DNA from: Paraburkholderia nodosa
Lineage (GTDB): Bacteria > Pseudomonadota > Gammaproteobacteria > Burkholderiales > Burkholderiaceae
Length of the DNA: 64,000 bases
Reading direction: 5' to 3'
Assembly: GCF_001718195.1 (NCBI RefSeq)
Contig: NZ_MCNV01000001.1
Location: 372,001-436,000 of the forward strand
Positions 26,696 through 35,580 of this stretch are shown piece by piece. A program made the position numbers and the translations under genes. Each line of letters begins with the position of its first letter. Position 1 is the stretch's first letter. The notes below the pieces were generated by a model. It was given only the letters and a program-made list of their open reading frames with translations, was not told the origin of the DNA and ran no database searches.

Positions 26696-27595
26696 ATGAT
26701 GCCGATACGGCGCGACATCCGCTTCGCATTACCGCCCGAAAGGGCCTGTGACTGGCACGTCCAGGGCGTGCCGGTCACCCACTTCTTCAACGCGCTTTCG
26801 CTGCTTTTTCCCGCGGGCGAGCGCTTCTTCATGGATTCGGTGCGGCACTATCGCGACCGCATCGAGGACCCCGAACTCAAGAAGCAGGTCATGGGCTTCA
26901 TCGGCCAGGAAGCGATGCACACGCGCGAACATGTCGAATACAACGACTTGCTGCAGGCGGCGGGCTTGCCTGCGCACAAGCTCGACAAGCGGTTGTGGGC
27001 CATCCTCAACTTCGCGCGCAAGGTGTTGCCGCCTTCGCTGCAACTCGCGCAAACCGTGGCGCTCGAACACTACACGGCCATGCTCGCCGACCTGCTGCTC
27101 GCCGATACGGGCACGCGCATCGAAGGCTCGGTGGCGGGCTACAAGCAGATGTGGCTCTGGCACGCGCTGGAGGAAACCGAGCACAAGTCGGTCTCGTTCG
27201 ATGTCTGGAATCTCGTGATCGAGCCAGGCGTCAAGCGCTATTTCATGCGAACCGGTACGATGCTCGCCACCACGGTTCTCTTCTGGCTCATCGTGTTCGA
27301 CTATCATCTGGCGCTTTTGCGCGCGCACCGCCGACGCCAAGGCAAGGTGCGCGGCACATGGAAGCTCGTGAAGTTTCTCTACGGGCCGCGTCACGGCGTG
27401 TTTCCCGGCATCGCGCTCGAATGGCTGCGCTTTTTCAAGCCCGGCTTTCATCCGTGGGATCACGACAACCGGCAGCATCTCGCGCGCATCGACGGCCTCG
27501 TTGCACAGATCGACGAGACCAACGCGCAGTACGCCTCGCGCGCCGCCCCGCGCCGTGTGCCGCTGCATCCGGCGGCGACGCCGCGCGCGGTGTGA
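26696..27595 (+). CDS. Predicted metal-dependent hydrolase, PF10118 family
   Basis: Protein of 299 residues of the predicted metal-dependent hydrolase family (COG3687). Glu and His residues in GFIGQEAMHTREHVEYND and LWHALEETEHKSVSFDVW would hold a di-metal site, resembling ferritin-like helical enzymes more than classic hydrolases. One hydrophobic segment (about TTVLFWLIVFDYHLALL) suggests membrane contact. GGGAG precedes the ATG at 26696; an alternative ATG at 26660 overlaps the SDR stop. These proteins often sit beside monooxygenase and SDR genes in lipid and steroid-like clusters, as here. The reaction is not known. Confidence 0.82.
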   Translation: MMPIRRDIRFALPPERACDWHVQGVPVTHFFNALSLLFPAGERFFMDSVRHYRDRIEDPELKKQVMGFIGQEAMHTREHVEYNDLLQAAGLPAHKLDKRLWAILNFARKVLPPSLQLAQTVALEHYTAMLADLLLADTGTRIEGSVAGYKQMWLWHALEETEHKSVSFDVWNLVIEPGVKRYFMRTGTMLATTVLFWLIVFDYHLALLRAHRRRQGKVRGTWKLVKFLYGPRHGVFPGIALEWLRFFKPGFHPWDHDNRQHLARIDGLVAQIDETNAQYASRAAPRRVPLHPAATPRAV

Positions 27596-27603
27596 GCCAC
27601 GTC

Positions 27604-28494
27604 ATGCGCGGCGCGCCCGAACCCGTGTTCGTCCAGTCCGACGACGTGCGCCTCGCGGCCTACGTCAGCGGGCCCAACGATGCGCCGCCCGTCGTGCTCG
27701 TGCACGGCTACCCGGACTCGGCGCGCATCTGGAGCGCGCTGCGCAGCGAACTGGAGACGCGCTTTCGCGTGATCGCCTACGACGTGCGCGGCATGGGGGC
27801 CTCCGAAGCGCCGCGTGCGCAGTCTGGCTACGCGCTCGCGCAACTCGCGCGCGATCTGTTTGCAGTCGCCAATGCCACCTGCGGCGCGCAGCCGTTTCAT
27901 CTGCTGGCGCACGACTGGGGATCGATCCAGTGCTGGGAGGCCGTGACCGATCCGGCGAACGCTTCGCGCATTGCTTCGTACACCTCGATATCCGGCCCGT
28001 GTCTCGACCATGTTTTTCTCAAGCCGCGCGTCCCGGCGCAGTTGCTGAAGTCGTGGTACATCGCGTTCTTTCATCTGCCGCTCGTGCCCGAACTCGCCTG
28101 GCGGCTTGGCGGCGCGGCGTTGTGGCCGTGGTGGCTGCGCAAGACCGAGCGCGTGCGCGTCGAGCCTGATCCCCGGCAGTTGCGCAACGCGCTCAACGGG
28201 CTGCAACTCTATCGCGCGAATTTTCTTGCCTGTGCGCGGCGCCCGCGCGAGCGCAGCACGCGTATTCCGGTACAGTTCATCGTGCCGCGTTTCGACCGCT
28301 ATGTGACGCCGGCCATGTCCGAAGGCATCGAGCGCTGGCTTGGACAACATCAGCGCGAGATTATCGCCGCGCCGCATTGGGCGGTGGTGAGCGAGGCGCG
28401 GCAGATCGCGGCGCGCTTCACGCGTTTTGCCACTTGCGCTTCGTCACGCGCACAAGGCTTCGAACCCAACCTGCCCCCAGAGGACCGCCAGTGA
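27604..28494 (+). CDS. Alpha/beta hydrolase, epoxide hydrolase-like
   Basis: Alpha/beta-fold hydrolase of 296 residues. The oxyanion motif HGYPDSARIW and the nucleophile elbow AHDWGS point to an Asp nucleophile, as in epoxide hydrolases and haloalkane dehalogenases, not a Ser esterase. A C-terminal APHWAVV carries the likely catalytic His. The start is the ATG at 27604; a GTG at 27592 that overlaps the previous stop is an alternative. It is the fourth gene of the monooxygenase cluster. Confidence 0.82.
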   Translation: MRGAPEPVFVQSDDVRLAAYVSGPNDAPPVVLVHGYPDSARIWSALRSELETRFRVIAYDVRGMGASEAPRAQSGYALAQLARDLFAVANATCGAQPFHLLAHDWGSIQCWEAVTDPANASRIASYTSISGPCLDHVFLKPRVPAQLLKSWYIAFFHLPLVPELAWRLGGAALWPWWLRKTERVRVEPDPRQLRNALNGLQLYRANFLACARRPRERSTRIPVQFIVPRFDRYVTPAMSEGIERWLGQHQREIIAAPHWAVVSEARQIAARFTRFATCASSRAQGFEPNLPPEDRQ

Positions 28495-29537
28495 ACCCAC
28501 TTGCCCTGCCTGCCGCGGTCGTTGCAGCCGGCGCTGCACTCGCCGCGCTCGCCGCATTCACGCGACGCGCCACGCGCCGCATCGAAGCCGCCGTGCCGAT
28601 GGACGGTCAATTGGTCGACATCGACGGCGACCGGATTCATTACGTCGAGTTCGGCAGTGGGCCGCCCATCGTGTTCATTCACGGCCTGAGCGGACAAATG
28701 CGCAACTTCGCGTGGCTGCCCATGCAGGCGCTCGCGCGAGAACATCGCGTGATACTCATCGATCGCCCGGGTTCCGGCTACTCCACACGCGGGCCGCACG
28801 CATCGGCGACCATCCGCGCGCAGGCGCGCACGGTCGCGCGCTTCATCGAAGCGCTGGGTCTCGAATCGCCGGTGCTCGTCGGGCATTCGCTCGGCGGCGC
28901 GATCGCGCTGGCCGTAGCGCTCGATCATCCGCACGCCGTTTCGCGGCTCGCGCTGATCGCGCCGCTCACGCACGTGCAGACCGAGGTGCCCAAGGCCTTT
29001 CGCGCGCTCGTGCTGCGCTCGAACGCCGTGCGCCGCTTCGTGGCGTGCACGTTCGCTACGCCCATCGGCCTCGCGACCAGTTCCGCGGTCCTCAAGCAGG
29101 TGTTCGCGCCCGAGGCCGTACCGGGCGATTTCCGCACACGCGGCGGCGGACTCCTGAGCTTGCGGCCCAGCGGCTTCTACAACGCCTCCGCCGATCTCGT
29201 CGCGATTGAAGACGCCGATGATCTCGTGCAGATGGAACAACGCTACGCAGAACTGAGCGTTCCCGCTGATGTTCTGTTTGGCCGTGACGACGTCGTGCTC
29301 GACTGGACCCGACACGGCGAGGCGCTCAGCCGCCTCACGAGCCAGGTGACGCTCAAGGTGATGAGCGGCGGCCATATGCTGCCCGTCACCGCGCCGTCCA
29401 CGACCTACGACTGGCTGCTCTCCGCGCTCTCGGGCACAGTGCACGCGAGCCACGAGCGCGCGATCGAGGCGGATGAGTCGCGCACGGACATCGGTTCGCC
29501 GGCACCGGGCGTGTTGGGCAATCCGTCTGTGACTTAG
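28491..29537 (+). CDS. Alpha/beta hydrolase with N-terminal membrane anchor
   Basis: 348-residue hydrolase of the alpha/beta fold with a hydrophobic N-terminal segment (about 3-24) that should anchor it in the inner membrane or act as a signal. Motifs are FIHGLSGQMRNF, the Ser elbow GHSLGGAIALA, an acid in LFGRDDVVLDW and the His in MSGGHMLPV, so this one is a Ser hydrolase, unlike its neighbour. A GTG start at 28491, with AGAGGA seven bases before it, overlaps the upstream stop by four bases. It may cleave the ester or lactone made by the monooxygenase. Confidence 0.85.
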   Translation: MNPLALPAAVVAAGAALAALAAFTRRATRRIEAAVPMDGQLVDIDGDRIHYVEFGSGPPIVFIHGLSGQMRNFAWLPMQALAREHRVILIDRPGSGYSTRGPHASATIRAQARTVARFIEALGLESPVLVGHSLGGAIALAVALDHPHAVSRLALIAPLTHVQTEVPKAFRALVLRSNAVRRFVACTFATPIGLATSSAVLKQVFAPEAVPGDFRTRGGGLLSLRPSGFYNASADLVAIEDADDLVQMEQRYAELSVPADVLFGRDDVVLDWTRHGEALSRLTSQVTLKVMSGGHMLPVTAPSTTYDWLLSALSGTVHASHERAIEADESRTDIGSPAPGVLGNPSVT

Positions 29538-29649
29538 CCGGCCTCGCCACACGGCGTGCGCTGCGTGAAGAGGAAATCGCGAAGCCGAAAAATGCGTCGG
29601 CCCGCGTGCGAACGCGCGGGCCGCAAGCATTCATCAAGGGAGACAGGAA

Positions 29650-30543
29650 ATGAAAATTCAGAAAGCGCGGACGTTCATCGCGTGTGCGGCGCTTGCGCTC
29701 GCCAGTAGCACGGCATTCGCGCAAGGCAACGGCGCGCAAACAAGCGACGCATCGCAAAGCGCAACGTCCGCCGCCGAAGTCGCGAAACTGAGCGTCGATC
29801 AACAGGTGCGCTGGCTGCAGCGCGCACAGAAGAACGACACGCTCACGAAGATGGACGATGCGCAACTGACCGCGCTCTTCGAGGCGTTCGATCCGCTCGT
29901 CGTGCCCACGCTCATCAAGCTCGGCCCGGCGGGCTATCCCTCATACGAATTCGTGCTGTCGCGCTGGGAGCGCCTGAACGGCAAGTGGCCCGCGAAGCCC
30001 GCGCACATGCTAGTGAAGCTCGAGCACGAGCCGCTGCGCATCTACGCGAAATGGCTGCCTGACGGCGATCATTCGGGCGAGGAGGTGATCTACGACGCCT
30101 CGAAGCGCAGCGACGAAATGTACGGACACCTGGGCGGCCTGCTCGGCGTGATGCCGATGTGGACCGCACTCGACGGCACGCTCGCGCGCTCGCAATCGAA
30201 TCACAAGATCACGGATCTCGGCACCGAATTCATCGTGAGCCAGTTCATGACCGACGCGAAGAAGTACGTCGAAGTGGGCGCGTCCTACAAGCCGCAAGTC
30301 GAGGTGAAAACGATAGACGGCGTGCGTGTGGTGGCGCTGACCTACGTTTCGCCGAGCGGCAAGCCGCAGTTCTACGCGAAGAAGCAGACGCTGGGGCTGG
30401 ACCTGCGGCATCCGTATTTCCGCACCGTCGAAGCCTATGGCGACGACGGACAGATGTTCGAGAAAATCGTCATCGACAGCATCACGCCGAAGTCCTTCGA
30501 CGACGAAGCATTCGATCCGAAGAATCCCGATTACAAGTTCTGA
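29650..30543 (+). CDS. DUF1571 secreted protein
   Basis: Exported 297-residue protein. The signal peptide runs to about residue 25 (ending AFA-QG). The mature part carries the DUF1571 pattern: VLSRWERLNGKWPAKPAHML in pieces, LVKLEHEPLRIYAKWLPDG, GEEVIYDASKRSDEMYGHLGG and a late FEKIVIDSITPKSFDDEAFDPKNPDY. The function is unknown; the family is periplasmic. GGGAGACAGGAA precedes the ATG. A GC-rich hairpin (29598-29623) lies just upstream and may end the hydrolase operon. Confidence 0.82.
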   Translation: MKIQKARTFIACAALALASSTAFAQGNGAQTSDASQSATSAAEVAKLSVDQQVRWLQRAQKNDTLTKMDDAQLTALFEAFDPLVVPTLIKLGPAGYPSYEFVLSRWERLNGKWPAKPAHMLVKLEHEPLRIYAKWLPDGDHSGEEVIYDASKRSDEMYGHLGGLLGVMPMWTALDGTLARSQSNHKITDLGTEFIVSQFMTDAKKYVEVGASYKPQVEVKTIDGVRVVALTYVSPSGKPQFYAKKQTLGLDLRHPYFRTVEAYGDDGQMFEKIVIDSITPKSFDDEAFDPKNPDYKF

Positions 30544-30564
30544 AACCTGGGCTGCGAGAACAAA

Positions 30565-30617
30565 GGTGAGGCTTTTCGGGAGGAGCGCACGACATTCGAC
30601 TCCTGGAACTCCTCACC
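30565..30617. repeat. Inverted pair of distal origin-type iterons
   Basis: A plus-oriented exact copy GGTGAG-N6-CGGGAG at 30565-30582 faces a minus-oriented copy at 30600-30617 (one mismatch, CTCCTG), 17 bp apart. This is the only head-to-head pair seen. It lies in the gap between the convergent DUF1571 and DsbG-like genes, where a hairpin formed by the two arms could also act in termination. Confidence 0.75.
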
Positions 30618-30671
30618 TATCGTTGTATCGGTGAACTCACGATGCGGTGAATGACTCACCGCCGCGCGCGC

Positions 30672-31286
30672 TCAACGATACTTCTGCAACTCGGCATCGG
30701 TGATCGGTTGCGCCGGCAGATTCAGCATGCCCGGCAAGTCGTCCAGCTTCGGCAAGCCGCTGACATTGGCCCAGCGTCCGCCCGAGCCTTGATAAACAAG
30801 CGTAGGCGTACCGTCGAAACCGAGGTCCTGAAAGAGCTTGATGTTGTCGTCGAGCTTGTTCTTGTCGGCGGCGGAGATGTGCGCGAGCGGAGCGATGCCG
30901 CCCGATTCGTCCTTCTCCGAGTAATGCGTTTCCAGTTCTTTGAGCAGCGCGGCGCCGTCTTTCGCCTCCAGCAGCGCAGCCGCCTTGCCCGCCGAATCGG
31001 GCTTCAGAAAGCCCATAGGAATCCAATGCACCTGCAGGCCGACCGCTTCATACGGTTGCAGTGCTTTCCACACTAAGTGACAGTAAATACAGTTTGGGTC
31101 CATAAAGACATAAAGCGTCGACTTCACGTTCGGCCCATTCGCGCCTTCGACGATCGTACTCGCATTCTGCAGGCTTGCAGCCGCCGTTGCGGGCAACCAG
31201 GTGGGCTCAGCGGCCGCGGCGGCCGTAGCGCCAGCGCTCATTGCCAGCGCGCCTGCAGCGATCAGCATGCGTGTGAACTTCTTCAT
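30672..31286 (-). CDS. DsbG-like periplasmic thioredoxin-fold protein
   Basis: Periplasmic disulfide-handling protein of 204 residues. The signal peptide (about 1-26, Ala-rich) is followed by a thioredoxin fold with the active-site CIYC (C66 and C69) in FMDPNCIYCHLVWKAL and a cis-Pro in GTPTLVYQ. It resembles the catalytic half of DsbG/DsbC but is too short to hold the N-terminal dimerisation domain, so it is probably a monomeric oxidase or reductase variant. The ATG is preceded by AGGGAAAGA. It is convergent with the DUF1571 gene. Confidence 0.85.
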   Translation of the reverse strand: MKKFTRMLIAAGALAMSAGATAAAAAEPTWLPATAAASLQNASTIVEGANGPNVKSTLYVFMDPNCIYCHLVWKALQPYEAVGLQVHWIPMGFLKPDSAGKAAALLEAKDGAALLKELETHYSEKDESGGIAPLAHISAADKNKLDDNIKLFQDLGFDGTPTLVYQGSGGRWANVSGLPKLDDLPGMLNLPAQPITDAELQKYR

Positions 31287-31409
31287 TCTTTCCCTCTGAC
31301 TGGATAGCGCGTCACGTCGCGCGTCTGTGAAGCGAAGGCTCGTATCTTAGGGTCGGGCCGTGGCACGTCACTGACGCCAATATGGCAAAGGCGTCAGGTG
31401 AGCAGCAAA

Positions 31410-31427
31410 GGTGAGAGTTTGCGGGAG
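31410..31427 (+). repeat. Distal origin-type iteron
   Basis: Exact GGTGAG-N6-CGGGAG, preceded by AAA as in many origin copies. It lies in the gap upstream of the DsbG-like gene, just past the stop of the next minus-strand gene. Confidence 0.7.
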
Positions 31428-31438
31428 GACGTTGGACC

Positions 31439-32011
31439 CTAGAACTTGAACCGCAACTGAAACCCGATGGTAAACGGCAGATCGTCAGACGGTATCGGCG
31501 GAATGACGATGAAGTTCACGCCCACGCGCTTGTACGCGACCATCACGATAGGCGCGACCACGGGCCCGATCGTATGGTCGTGGCCGAGGCCCCAATTGCC
31601 ATAGTTGTAGCCGGAGATGATGCCGCCCATCGCCGCGAGCCGCACGAAGCCCCAGTGCAGAAACTCCGGCGCCCACACTGCGCCGCCATAATAAGAGGGC
31701 CGGCGCAACGAGTTGCGAAAACCGCCTGCCGTAAGGGCCCACGTGTCGCCGGGCCAGCATTCGATGCCGAGGCCCGGATTGAATTGTTCGAAGTCCTTGT
31801 CGGGATGGATGTGGTACGAGCCCACCATCGCATCGACCCACAGGCCCGAACTACACCAGTTCGCCGCGTGCGCCGGCTGCGCCGTGCCGAACAACAGCAC
31901 CGGCAGGAGCGACAGGGCGGCAGCCGCGCCGCGTTTCGTTTTCCTCGCCAGTTTTGTCGCTGCCGTTGTCGTTATCGTTGCTGCGTCACCTTGCTTGTGC
32001 CAAAACCGCAT
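31439..32011 (-). CDS. Predicted outer-membrane beta-barrel protein
   Basis: Not assigned to a named family. From the ATG at 32011 (GGAGAG upstream) the product is 190 residues: a basic start, a signal-peptide-like segment (LSLLPVLLFGTAQPAHA), then amphipathic beta strands rich in Gly, Tyr and Trp ending in FQLRFKF with a terminal Phe. The VGSYHIHPDKDFEQFNPGLGIE stretch, in pieces, resembles small barrels found in Burkholderia and related genomes, and there is a loose similarity to PagP-like proteins. An outer-membrane location is likely; the function is unknown. Confidence 0.65.
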   Translation of the reverse strand: MRFWHKQGDAATITTTAATKLARKTKRGAAAALSLLPVLLFGTAQPAHAANWCSSGLWVDAMVGSYHIHPDKDFEQFNPGLGIECWPGDTWALTAGGFRNSLRRPSYYGGAVWAPEFLHWGFVRLAAMGGIISGYNYGNWGLGHDHTIGPVVAPIVMVAYKRVGVNFIVIPPIPSDDLPFTIGFQLRFKF

Positions 32012-32198
32012 GGGCTCTCCGTCCTTTCTTGCGCCGATCCGCTTGAGGATCGTCAGTTTTCTGATTGCTGGTTCGCGGTGAATGACGAACTGTACCGCAA
32101 CCCGAAGCGTGCGCAATGGAGTCGAGGCTCGGATCGGGCAACTCGCTCGCCGCCGGCATGGTGCCAGCGTAGCGAGTCGTCCCGATGAAAGCGAAGCG

Positions 32199-32678
32199 TC
32201 AGAGGCCGAGGTCGGAGAGGCCCGGATGATCGTCGGGACGGCGCCCGAGCGGCCAGTGATAGAGACGATCCGCCTCGCGGATCGGCAGGTCGTTGATCGA
32301 TGCGTGACGGCGCGCCATCAGGCCGTTCGCGTCGAATTCCCAGTTTTCGTTGCCATACGAGCGGAACCAGCTGCCCGAATCGTCGTGCCACTCATAGGCG
32401 AATCGCACCGCGATGCGATTGTCCGTGTACGCCCATAGCTCCTTGATCAGGCGATAGTCGAGTTCGCGCGCCCACTTGCGCGTGAGAAGTTCGACGATGG
32501 CCCCGCGGCCCGTCACGAACTCGGCGCGATTGCGCCACACGCTTTGCGGCGTGTATGCAAGCGAAACGCGTTGCGGGTCGCGCGTGTTCCAGCCGTCTTC
32601 CGCTGCGCGCACTTTCTGTATGGCGCTCTCGCGCGTGAACGGCGGCAGCGGCGGACGCACTTCGGGCGAATCACTCAT
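32199..32678 (-). CDS. DUF1348 / SnoaL-like nuclear transport factor 2 fold protein
   Basis: A 159-residue single-domain protein of the NTF2-like fold. Landmarks are [48 protein letters not shown] and [21 protein letters not shown], in pieces, all typical of DUF1348. The activity is unknown; relatives act as small-molecule isomerases or hydrolases. The ATG at 32678 has AAGGAG eight bases upstream. It overlaps the end of the TetR gene by eight bases, so the two are co-transcribed and the TetR protein probably controls both. Confidence 0.85.
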   Translation of the reverse strand: MSDSPEVRPPLPPFTRESAIQKVRAAEDGWNTRDPQRVSLAYTPQSVWRNRAEFVTGRGAIVELLTRKWARELDYRLIKELWAYTDNRIAVRFAYEWHDDSGSWFRSYGNENWEFDANGLMARRHASINDLPIREADRLYHWPLGRRPDDHPGLSDLGL

Positions 32679-33393
32679 GGTCTTGCTCCTTGCGTTGGGC
32701 GGCGCGCCGTAGCGGTGCGCGCGATGGGGATCGGTTTTGGGATTGGCTTGGGGAATCGGAACCGCTTTTCGGTGCGAGGGCGTCGAGCAACGATCGGCCT
32801 GCCGCGCGTGCGTCGAGCGCCGCATCGGCGTCGCCGCTGACGAGCGCGACGCCGATCGCGCCATCGATCAGGATCAGCCATTGCCGCGCGAGACGGGCAG
32901 CGATCCGGCGATCGACGCCGACGATCGCGGCCCACGCCTCGCTCTGTTCGCGCACGAAGTCGAGCAGACGCTCCTTGTGTTCGCGCGCGACCACGCGCAC
33001 GGGGTCGGCAGGCGACGCGATCTCGCCGGCGGCGTTGAGAAACGCGCAACCGTGAAAGCCTTCGGACGTGAACCACTCGCGCAATACGTCGAACATGCCG
33101 ACAAGACGTGCCTGCGGCGTGCGTCCACGCGCGAGCGTGCCGGCGACGAACCAGCGCATCCAGCGCTCGTCGCGCCGCGAAAGCGCAGCCGCGACGAGCG
33201 CGTCCTTCGATTCGAAATACGTGTAGAAGCTCTTGCGCGCCGCCCCCGCCGCGCGAACGATCGCATCGACGCCCGTTGCGTGAATGCCGCCCGCGTAGAT
33301 CAGCGCCTCAGCGGCTTCGAGCAGGCGCTCGCGCGCATCGGCCTGCGGCGCGTCTGCGTTCGCTTCGGTGTTCGTTACGGCGGGCGGGCTCAT
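32671..33393 (-). CDS. TetR/AcrR-family regulator
   Basis: Transcriptional repressor of 240 residues. The N-terminal HTH is at about 20-65 ([20 protein letters not shown] then [19 protein letters not shown] in pieces). The C-terminal ligand domain resembles the YcdC/AcuR-like TetR group, with a Ser/Arg-rich tail. The start ATG is at 33393. Two 14-bp operator-like palindromes (AGAA-YGATCR-TTCT) lie upstream at 33440-33488, so it probably represses its own operon with DUF1348. Confidence 0.88.
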   Translation of the reverse strand: MSPPAVTNTEANADAPQADARERLLEAAEALIYAGGIHATGVDAIVRAAGAARKSFYTYFESKDALVAAALSRRDERWMRWFVAGTLARGRTPQARLVGMFDVLREWFTSEGFHGCAFLNAAGEIASPADPVRVVAREHKERLLDFVREQSEAWAAIVGVDRRIAARLARQWLILIDGAIGVALVSGDADAALDARAAGRSLLDALAPKSGSDSPSQSQNRSPSRAPLRRAAQRKEQDHE

Positions 33394-33439
33394 GGCTAGT
33401 CTCGTTGGGCGCGATTGCGGCGGGATTGCGAAGATCAGC

Positions 33440-33488
33440 GGGAGAATGATCGTTCTCCCAGTCCGCAATGTAGAACGATCATTCTCCC
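33440..33488. promoter_or_regulatory. Twin TetR-type operators
   Basis: A 20-bp near-palindrome GGGAGAATGATCGTTCTCCC at 33440-33459 and a second copy AGAACGATCATTCTCCC at 33472-33488. Their cores, AGAATGATCGTTCT and AGAACGATCATTCT, are 29 bp apart centre to centre, close to three helical turns, so two dimers could sit on one DNA face. They stand between the EamA gene stop and the TetR start. Confidence 0.7.
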
Positions 33489-33491
33489 AAG

Positions 33492-34466
33492 TCAAGACAC
33501 TTTGCTGTCGCGCGCGCTGCGCTGCGCCCTAACGCGATCCCACAGCCCGCGTCCTGAGACCGCGAACACGGCGACCACGACCAGCGTGAGGCCGAGCACG
33601 CGCGTGAGCGTAAGCGGCTCGCCGAGCAGCACCGTGGCCAGCGCCACGCTCGACACCGGCGCCACCGCGGTAAAGACTGCGGCCTCGCCGCCCGGCACGC
33701 GCGCCGCGCCCGCATACCAGAGCCAGAATCCGGCCACCGTCGGCACGAGCGCGTAATACGCCACGCCGAGCAAGGCGTTCAACTGCACGGTGTGAGCCGC
33801 GCCAAACCAGCCGGGCAGCGCGCACAAGCCCGCTACGACGAAGCCGATGCCCGTCATCGCGCTCGCCTGCGCAAGGGGCGGCCACGGTTGCGACAGCCGT
33901 TTGTTCAGCAGGACGAACAGGCTTTCGCACACGACGGCGCCAAGGATCATCGCGTCGCCCGTGAGCGAGCGAGCGCCATCGCGATGCTCGCCGGGCGCGA
34001 GTGTGATCATCGCCACGCCGAGGCTCGCGATCGTCACCGAAACGAGCGTCCTTGCGCGCAGCCGCTCTCCGAGCACCAGCGCCGCCGTCAACGCGCAGAC
34101 CGCCGGTAGCGTGCCGAGGATGATGCCGGCATCGCTCGCCGAAGTACGCTGCGTGCCCGCGATCAGCAAGACCGTATATCCGACGCTGCCGATCGCAGCC
34201 TGTGAGACGAGCAACAGCGCGTCGCGCAGGCCGGGACGCGGAAACGCCGTACCGGTCAGACGCATGAGCAGCAGAAAGACCGGCAACGCCATCCCGAAGC
34301 GCAGCGCGGTGGCCGGCAGCGGATCGAGCCCGGCGCCGATGGCCTTGCTCGCAATGACCGTGCTGCCCACGGTGAGCATGGCCGCCGTCAATTGCGCCTG
34401 CGCGACGGATCGGGGGGAGAGGGTCAAGCGCCGCGCGTTTTCGCGCGACGGCAATCGGTTCGACAT
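33492..34466 (-). CDS. EamA-family (DMT) exporter
   Basis: Ten-helix drug/metabolite transporter of 324 residues with two EamA repeats (about 25-155 and 165-305). Typical marks are the early GSTVIASKAIGAGLDPLPATALRF in pieces and the repeated LGEPLTLTRVLGLTLVV end. The substrate is unknown; such proteins often export amino acids or metabolites. GAGGAG precedes the ATG. It follows the AraC gene by 67 bases on the same strand, so AraC may control it. Confidence 0.88.
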   Translation of the reverse strand: MSNRLPSRENARRLTLSPRSVAQAQLTAAMLTVGSTVIASKAIGAGLDPLPATALRFGMALPVFLLLMRLTGTAFPRPGLRDALLLVSQAAIGSVGYTVLLIAGTQRTSASDAGIILGTLPAVCALTAALVLGERLRARTLVSVTIASLGVAMITLAPGEHRDGARSLTGDAMILGAVVCESLFVLLNKRLSQPWPPLAQASAMTGIGFVVAGLCALPGWFGAAHTVQLNALLGVAYYALVPTVAGFWLWYAGAARVPGGEAAVFTAVAPVSSVALATVLLGEPLTLTRVLGLTLVVVAVFAVSGRGLWDRVRAQRSARDSKVS

Positions 34467-34533
34467 GGAGCGCTCCTCGTGGTGATACGCCTGTATAGGC
34501 TCACGACGGCGCGCCGTCTTGGATCGTTGTGCG

Positions 34534-35379
34534 TCAGCGGATGATGCGCGTGCGACTCATGCCGCGCGCAAGCCGGTAACGCCCCGGCGATACGCCGAAC
34601 TGCCGCGCGAACGCGCGGTTCAAGTGGCTCTGGTCGCAAAAACCGGCGGCCAGCGCGGTCTGCGCCGGGGCATGGCCCGCCTTGAGCAGGCGCCGCGCGA
34701 GCGCCACGCGGCGATGCAGGATGTAGCCGTGCGGCGCGACACCGAACGCACGCAAAAAGCCGCGATGGAGCTGGAAGCGGCTCAGCCCCGCCGCCTGCGC
34801 GAGTTCGGCGAGTAAGAACGGTTGGGCCGGGTCGGTGTCGATCATGTCGCGCACGCGCGCGAGCGACGCCGGTGAGCACTGCGCGAGCACGCGCCGGTGG
34901 CCGAGCGCCTCGACGAGCCGGGTCATCATCTCGAGCGCGGCGGCGTCGAAGGCCATCTGCGAGAGGTCATGGCCTGGGTCGGTGACATGAGTGAAAGCCG
35001 CATCGAACAGCGCGCGCAAACGCGGCTCGCTGATCACCGGCGCGTGGAGCGCAAAAGTGGCGTCCTCACCTTGCGTGATGTCGGCTTGCAGCGCGTCGAC
35101 CCAGCGCGGCTCGAAATACAACATGCGCCACGTGCGCCCGGCGGCGTCGAGCGGGCGGCCGTCGTGCACCTCGCCCGGATTGACGAGGATGAGGTCGCCC
35201 GGCACGGCCTCGACCTGGCCCGCATCGCTGAGCGAGACATGGCCGCCGCGATCGATCACGCCAATGCCGTACTGGTCGTGCGTGTGACGCCCGAACGCGC
35301 GCGCCGTGGCGGCCGTCATCGCGTCGACGTCGCGCACGAGCGTGGCGTGAAAACGCACGGCGTGGTTCGTGGCTGGCAT
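34534..35379 (-). CDS. AraC-family regulator with cupin domain
   Basis: Regulator of 281 residues with an N-terminal cupin-like sensing domain (about 15-110; GRHTHDQYGIGVIDRG and LVNPGEVHDG) and a C-terminal double HTH (about 175-275; LLAELAQAAGLSRFQLHRGF and LAAGFCDQSHLNRAFARQFG). The spacing is that of the AraC/XylS family. The likely target is the EamA exporter gene directly downstream. The start is the ATG at 35379. Confidence 0.88.
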   Translation of the reverse strand: MPATNHAVRFHATLVRDVDAMTAATARAFGRHTHDQYGIGVIDRGGHVSLSDAGQVEAVPGDLILVNPGEVHDGRPLDAAGRTWRMLYFEPRWVDALQADITQGEDATFALHAPVISEPRLRALFDAAFTHVTDPGHDLSQMAFDAAALEMMTRLVEALGHRRVLAQCSPASLARVRDMIDTDPAQPFLLAELAQAAGLSRFQLHRGFLRAFGVAPHGYILHRRVALARRLLKAGHAPAQTALAAGFCDQSHLNRAFARQFGVSPGRYRLARGMSRTRIIR

Positions 35380-35580
35380 AGTCGGCTCTCCGCTCGTTCG
35401 GACTCCAATCGGCGTATGAGACCCGAGTTTCGCGCGGCGCGCAATGTGCGCGTGACCTGGACGAGAAACTGCGCGGGTCGCCGCGATCCGGCCCCGTCGC
35501 GTTATGCTTCGCGAACCGGATGGAAGAAACGCACGTCGCCAAACGTCCTTACGGGTGTCGACGAGTCAAAGGGAGATGAG

